Shown here one piece after another: positions 27,028 through 31,682 of a stretch of DNA of 31,682 nucleotides (within the stretch, counting starts at the first letter, position 1; each line of letters opens with the position of its first letter). Origin of the DNA: Chara braunii (Eukaryota; Streptophyta; Charophyceae; Charales; Characeae). The notes under the pieces were generated by a model. It was not told the DNA's origin and did no database searches. It saw nothing but the letters and a program-made list of their open reading frames with translations. The translations under genes were made by a program, and so were the position numbers. The stretch spans positions 1,262,679 through 1,294,360 of the forward strand of contig BFEA01000095.1 in assembly GCA_003427395.1 (NCBI GenBank), written 5' to 3'.

Positions 27028-27311
27028 ATTTTAGGAAAAAAATTGTAAAACACGTTGAACATTAAAAAAAATGAATTGCTTTTTCAAGTGCTCTGCGAAG
27101 TGCTACTAGTTCAAATTGAGGGCATACTCACGCCGCAACCCGTAGTCCACGACATGTCACATATACTTCCTAAATCTCGAATTGCATTATTCTTGGGCCC
27201 TTTTTGTTAACGGCATGTGATGCTTTAGAAGAGATCACAGATGTTTTTTTATTTTTTAGAGTTTATTTTACAAAAAAATTTGTAAGATTCGAGGTATAAT
27301 ATGTGCAGAAG

Positions 27312-27810
27312 GCAACAACAGAAAAATTCTCACAGGAAACGAAAGTTGGAAAAATATTTCTTTAAAAAAAAATCCTTCATATTTAAAAAATATTTTTCTA
27401 ATGTTCGTCCAATTCTAAAATTTTCAGTTTTATTTGAGAAGTTTCTGTCTAAAAATGATTGTTCCCCATGTGCTACGTCTATTTGTTGAAGATGGAATGA
27501 AAGACAAGACTAGTTTATGCAATTTCTTAATAAAATTTTTATTTTATTACAACAAATAGCTTCTGATTTAAATGGGTTAACCCATTTATGAATGAAAATC
27601 CTAATATAGAATGATATTCTAATTAAAATATTTCATCAACTCATTCAGACTTTAATTTCATCTCTAGCATGCAGTTGAAATTATAAGAGATACACCATTC
27701 TTGGAAGAAAAATTTTCAAGTAAGGTGAAAAATTTTAAAAATTGAATGACATTCTTTATATGGAATTAAATTTAAAGTTTCGAGTGTAATTTTACTGTAA
27801 GATTATTATT
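27312..27810 (+). repeat. AT-rich 500-bp direct repeat, right copy
   Basis: Partner of 26233-26735 (see there). It carries the conserved TCTAAAAATGA, CTATTTGTTGAAGAT and TCATCTCTAGCATG blocks. Confidence 0.65.
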
Positions 27811-27860
27811 TAATAATGAAAAAAAAAATTAAAATAGAAAAAAAAAAAAAAGATTTTAGG

Positions 27861-27976
27861 GGTGACACTTTGTGACCAGCCAAGGACCAAATGCCAATTT
27901 CTCAACAAGCTCGCTACCTTGTCCTATCAGTAATGGTAAGGCAGTATGACCATAGGCGTGCCTAAAATCACAAATT
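27861..27976 (+). repeat. Dispersed repeat, copy 2
   Basis: Related to 7108-7221 along its full length. It follows an A-rich run at the end of the right AT-rich direct repeat, so it may be part of the same composite transposon. Confidence 0.75.
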
Positions 27977-27979
27977 TCT

Positions 27980-29114
27980 CTTTCTCATAATTCATCCATA
28001 TACTTTGTGATTTCTAGGTCGCAGTTTGAGTATATCCTGAGGATAACGGTCAGCTGTTGCAGATGTGACTTCATTTTGAGGGAGATTGAGATGCCAAATC
28101 GAAATTTGACTAGCCTACTATTGTTGTCAATCCTCAAGATTTTCATGACAAGATTTGAGGGCATGCTCACACTTGCGCTCTTTCTTCAAAGCTGCAGACG
28201 TAATTGCGGTTAGACTCATCGAGGTCGGGTCATTTTTGGAAAGATTTTTTTAAATATCCTACTGCAAGTAGGCATGAAGTTGATTGTTGCTGCTACTTTC
28301 ATCGAACATGGACAATTTTAAATACATGTTTCTCTCATCAGAACCTCTCTTAGCCCGATAACCGAACCATATATGGTACCTCTATTCTGTAAACTTATAA
28401 TCTCTATGAATTAACTTTTACACAATGAAGGGATTCCATATTGCTTTCATTGTGATAGAGCTAATTCTAGGATTTAATTAGTGTACGGAAGGCTGATTCT
28501 AGGAGCTTAGTGTAGGCTTAGGAGAAATCGTACGTAGCCGAAAAAAGAATAAAATAAAATAATATAGTATATTTATAAAAATAAAAACATTAGTCTTCTC
28601 TTCCTAACTAGGTACTTGCTCTCGCAGAATTCAAACCTTTCTGGATTTATGGGTGTCATCGTTCAGCGAGAGTCATGCTAATCTTTTGTGCGATGTTTCA
28701 ATTTTAGCGGATGTCCTAGAAGATACAATCAAGACCTCGTTGCAATAGTTTTCGAACCAATCGGCAGAAACTATTTTGCTATTACTAACATGATAGTGAT
28801 CCTTGGATCCTGCATACTGCTCATGGTTTTCCACCTTATCTCCCCCTGTTGAGTTATTGACCGTTAACTTCGGTGGGCTCAGGTGGGAACTCCTTCGGCA
28901 GGCTTGTGTTTTTTTTTCATTTGCAGAAACGTAGTTGCACTTGGGCCGATTACAGAAGAAAAGGGGAATGGGCGAAGCTTAATCGGTACACCCACAAACT
29001 GTTGAAATGCGGACCTAAGCTCAAAAATGGTTGAAAACTTCTGAATTATTAATTTTAAAAGTCTGGTTGGTTGGATGATGGGAACTCCAACTAAAATGGA
29101 TTGCGCAACTAGCG
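27980..29114. other. AT-rich stretch, no gene seen
   Basis: Only short frames occur. Two CTGATTCTAGGA or TAATTCTAGGA words near 28465-28505 suggest a small duplication. No domain or splice structure is visible. Confidence 0.3.
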
Positions 29115-29280
29115 ACCTAGCTCGGTCTGTTAAACCATGAACTATTGAACTACTCCAACGCCCCTTGTTTGAACACCGACCGAATAAGTAAAAGCCTACA
29201 AAATTTAATCTGATTTACCAGAATTTATCAAGGTCACAGTGGCCATTGCCCTCTCCTTTAAAATAAATAAATAAATAAAA
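29115..29280 (+). mobile_element. Diverged tRNA-derived SINE (copy 5)
   Basis: A box TAGCTCGGTCTG (29118-29129) and B-box-like GTTTGAACACC (29167-29177) are tRNA-spaced. A family-like tail follows (AAGGTCACAGTGGCCATTGCC), ending in (AAAT)n at 29258-29280. It lies 19 bp from the hAT-like element at 29299. Confidence 0.7.
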
Positions 29281-29298
29281 TATGGATTGTGTTTAAGT

Positions 29299-30009
29299 CT
29301 GGGTTGCACGACGTACGTGTACGCGGGCTGCACGTACACTCGTACACGTATTTCTGTATGCGACACGTACGCGCGTACACATACTCCCGTACATGGGAAT
29401 ACGTAAAAAAAAAAAAAAACGTCATCGAAAAAATATGAAAATAAGCATGTTATGCAAAATGATATTTCAAACAACTTTTGCTTGAGACTCATAACAAAAT
29501 TTTGTACCCAACTCGAGTGCAAAATCAAAGACACAAAAAACAAATAAATTGAAATAAAAAATAAAAAAAACTTGGAAGAAAACAGAAAAAATAAAACCTA
29601 ACTTCTGTAACAAATATAAGTTATGGAGAAACATGATGCAAACAACTTTTGCCCGGGAGTCATCCCCGAATTTCCAATCAAACTCGAGTAAAAAAAAGGT
29701 AATATTATCATATAATAATTTAAGAACTAATGTTAAATAGTTTTTTATTATTATTATTATTATTTTAAAGTTTTCTTTAAGGTTGTTTATTTTTCAATCA
29801 AGTTTGGTTCGGAATCCGGGTGTGACACCCAGGCAAAAAATGTTTGTATCATTATTCTGCAAAACGTAATTTTTTTCCAGATATTTTATTAACTTTGATA
29901 TGTTGTTTTATTTTTTTTTTACGTACGCGTACGTACGATATTGGGTTTGTATGCATACGCAGGAATACGTACGCATACGCACTGTGTACGCATACGGTGT
30001 GCTACCCAA
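29299..30009. mobile_element. hAT-like element (CGTACG-type arms) upstream of DUF4360 copy 3
   Basis: The left end CTGGGTTGCAC and reversed right end TTGGGTAGCAC match at 9 of 11 bases. Exact 8-bp duplications GTTTAAGT flank it (29291-29298 and 30010-30017). The arms (29310-29404 and 29920-30000) are dense in CGTACG, TACGCG and GTACAC words. The AT-rich interior holds three copies of the family core: two inverted (ACAACTTTTGC at 29471 and 29643) and one direct (GGCAAAAAATGTTT at 29832). The size is 711 bp with no transposase. It sits about 100 bp upstream of the copy 3 TATA box. Confidence 0.92.
29741..29765. repeat. (TTA)n microsatellite
   Basis: About seven TTA units inside the hAT-like element. 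Confidence 0.9.
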
Positions 30010-30115
30010 GTTTAAGTGGCAGTTGAGATTAGTGTCTTGTGACTCCTTCCTATTCCATTTAAACTTAAGAGTGATGAATTGAGGCAAACCTCTAACTAAG
30101 TGCTACTATAGCGTG

Positions 30116-30122
30116 TATAAAA
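30116..30122 (+). promoter_or_regulatory. TATA box of DUF4360 copy 3
   Basis: GTGTATAAAAGC is identical to the copy 2 box, followed by conserved leader (GACTAGACAG, then CGTTGAGGGGGAGTGGAGGC just before the start). The promoter is preserved although the gene is broken. Confidence 0.75.
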
Positions 30123-30502
30123 GCAAGGAGAACTCCCTAGATTGGACATAGACTAGACAGCCTAACATAGATTATCACGTAGGCACACATAATCTCTAAG
30201 ACTTCTTGTTGTTACCGTGGCGATAGGAGGAAAGCGGAGGAGTGGATTGAAAAGAAGTAGCAGGTGCGTTTTTGTCACTGCTGCTTTTGTGACTTCTATG
30301 GACCTGGTTTCTTCGTTCGCCTTCAATAGCAGAAAAGCTCGTTGAGGGGGAGTGGAGGCCGAAGCTGAGGGCAAACGATACGTCATGTTTTGCTTATGAT
30401 GATTGTTACACTTCAGGCAAGTGCACAGGCGCCGTCAAAGGTGACTATCGGCTATGTTACCTATGCAAGCTTAGGCTATCATTATGAGAACATGAACTAC
30501 AT

Positions 30503-30859
30503 TTGCGTTGCCACTTGTATGCACCCTCGTACGAGTACGGATTCGTACTCGTGTACTCGTACGCTACTCGTACATTAGGGAGTCCATACGAGTTTTTTTT
30601 TTCCTTAATCCGGTATTGTTTTCATTTTTTTCCTCTAATTCTTATAAGAATCTAAAGATGATGCTCAACCAAATGTTGCTTGTTTTGTGTTGTTGCATCA
30701 CATAGTTTTTTTCGATTTTTTTTTATGACTTTGTTTTTTTTTTTTGGCTTTTCTGTACGGGGGCGTACAAGACGTACAGGTTCCCGTACAGATCCCGTAC
30801 AAAAATTACCTGTACGTTTCGTACGGAAAGCCCCCGTACGTGTAGTCTATGCAACGTAG
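30503..30859. mobile_element. hAT-like element (CGTACG-type arms) inside DUF4360 copy 3
   Basis: Flanked by AACTACAT (30495-30502) and AACTATAT (30860-30867), an 8-bp duplication with one change. The ends TTGCGTTGC and, reversed, CTACGTTGC resemble those of the 29299 element. The arms are dense in CGTAC words. The interior carries a diverged core (CAAATGTTGCTTGTTTT, then CATCACATAG, near 30672-30705). Removing the element plus one duplication joins the flanking codons exactly in frame. Confidence 0.92.
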
Positions 30860-30945
30860 AACTATATATTGTCGAACGACTTCAAGATGGTGACCTTGAT
30901 GTTCGCGGGGATGGTTGAAACCACGAACAGGTCGTTGGCAGAGCC

Positions 30946-31113
30946 TGCAATCGGGTGGCCGTGGCCGCACCCAACCCGGCCCAACCGTACCCGACGGGCT
31001 TGGAGCCGGGATAATTTTCAAATGGTGGCTACAGTCGGGTACGACCAGGTTGTAAAATGGGTCGGCTGCGGGCCACAGCCGAGTGGGATTTTTGCTTGGG
31101 TCACCCGAAATTG
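30946..31113. mobile_element. Second insertion in DUF4360 copy 3 (CGGGT-word element)
   Basis: Homology to copy 2 stops at about 30945. The insert begins GCAATCGGGTGGCC and ends GGTCACCCGAAATTGAA, an imperfect inverted pair. The interior repeats ACCCG/CGGGT words (CCCAACCCGG, GTACCCGACGGG, CGGGTACGACC). Its style resembles the word-armed hAT-like elements, but no target duplication or core was confirmed. Confidence 0.5.
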
Positions 31114-31280
31114 AACCCTAGTAAAATATATATACATATGTATAGGTTATTACATATACGCTATTATACGGTTTCTTCTTGGTTCCGCAAAATATTCGTT
31201 GTAACGTAAGAGCAGCGGCGCCGACTTGTTTCCAAAATGGCCGGCGGTGGTGCCAAAATTTTTTGTAGGTCCACCATTTA

Positions 31281-31440
31281 CGATATGTGCAAAATGAGAA
31301 TGAATCTCCCGCTGGAACACGGAAATATACACCTGGCCTAACTCCACTGCTCACGACATGCACAAAAGACCAAAAAAATAGCGGCGTATATTTCCATGTT
31401 CCAACGGGAGATTCATTCTCATTTTGCACATTTCATGAGA
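31281..31440. repeat. 47-bp near-perfect inverted repeat from two MITE copies
   Basis: TGTGCAAAATGAGAATGAAT (31285) with its following 27 bases is repeated in reverse at 31388-31435 with only a few differences. The left arm is a fragment of the short MITE family. The right arm belongs to the complete copy at 31335-31455. Two head-to-head copies therefore form the palindrome. Confidence 0.85.
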
Positions 31441-31455
31441 AGTGGAGTGAGGCCC
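31335..31455. mobile_element. Short MITE, copy 3 (121 bp)
   Basis: The left end GGCCTAACTCCACTGCTC and reversed right end GGGCCTCACTCCACTTCTC match imperfectly, and both continue into CATGCACAAAA or AATGTGCAAAA. It is the same family as 5551-5688 and 12330-12451. Confidence 0.75.
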
Positions 31456-31600
31456 TTTTCGATAGTCGTATGGGTGTGAGTTCGCCCGAAGCGGCGAAGC
31501 CTCTGAGCTGCCTCTCGTATTGCTGGCGGGGCGGATATTCAAGTCACAAGGAACCGACAGGCTGTAGCCCCTCTATTGAAAGCAGGAGATGCCGACGGAC

Positions 31601-31619
31601 TGGAGAGAGAGAGAGAAAG

Positions 31620-31682
<63 letters not shown>
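31601..31682. repeat. (GA)n microsatellite at window end
   Basis: About 80 bp of GA repeats with one AAAGCAA interruption run to the last base. The tract is cut by the window edge, so its full length is unknown. Confidence 0.97.

Larger units (their letters stand above)
30374..31115 (+). pseudogene. DUF4360 copy 3, broken by two insertions
   Basis: Relative to copy 2 the start region has changed (GGGCAATGG became GGGCAAACG). A shortened signal peptide remains (MMIVTLQASAQ from 30396). Residues KVTIGYVTYASLGYHYENMN are followed by a 357-bp hAT-like insertion (30503-30859). After it the frame resumes LSNDFKMVTLMFAGMV. At about 30945 it runs into a second inserted repeat, and the C-terminal two-thirds, including three of the four cysteines, is absent. 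The first cysteine position is Tyr (GYHY for GCNY). It cannot encode a working DUF4360 protein. Confidence 0.9.

Noticed and set aside
26233-27810. Complete LTR retrotransposon
   Set aside because: No primer-binding site, polypurine tract, clear TG...CA ends or gag/pol frame is visible, so only direct repeats are reported.

Overview
The window looks like nuclear DNA from a repeat-rich eukaryote, most likely a land plant. It has tRNA-derived SINEs with poly(A) tails, several classes of small DNA transposon with target-site duplications, long (CT)n/(GA)n and (AC)n tracts, TATA-box promoters and plant-like start contexts. There are no operons, Shine-Dalgarno sites or bacterial gene density. The only protein family I recognise is DUF4360, a secreted family of fungi, some bacteria and some non-seed plants. 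I therefore favour a bryophyte, lycophyte or fern, but the sequence does not prove this. No functional tRNA or rRNA gene was seen.

Layout. 0-1.2 kb: an inverted-repeat DNA element carrying a SINE. 1.2-2.1 kb: an intact, intronless DUF4360 gene. 2.1-5.3 kb: mostly non-coding, with a (CT)n tract, one possible first exon and a hAT-like repeat. 5.4-6.9 kb: nested GGGCC-ended MITEs. 7-13 kb: mostly non-coding, with scattered repeats. 13.5-16.4 kb: a set of minus-strand coding-like frames, possibly one multi-exon gene or decayed gene of unknown function. 16.4-20.6 kb: direct repeats, a 1.2-kb retroposon with a perfect target-site duplication, a 0.5-kb inverted-repeat element, a perfect 28-bp hairpin and two SINEs. 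21.0-21.9 kb: a second DUF4360 copy with a single in-frame TAA. 22.4-26.2 kb: (CT)n, a SINE and inverted-repeat elements. 26.2-29.1 kb: AT-rich repeats. 29.1-31.1 kb: a third DUF4360 copy destroyed by transposons. The window ends in (GA)n.

The three DUF4360 copies lie in the same orientation. Copies 2 and 3 share their TATA box and leader, so they are duplicates that include the promoter. They form a decay series: intact, one stop codon, then shattered. Copy 3 was hit by a hAT-like element inside the coding region (30503-30859); removing it with one 8-bp duplication restores the reading frame. A related element sits about 100 bp upstream of its TATA box (29299-30009).

The most novel signal is this hAT-like non-autonomous family. 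Its members share a conserved AT-rich core and 8-bp target-site duplications. Their terminal arms, however, are built from short self-complementary words that differ from copy to copy (CGTACG-rich, GGCCCGG-rich, GCGGCCGC-rich).
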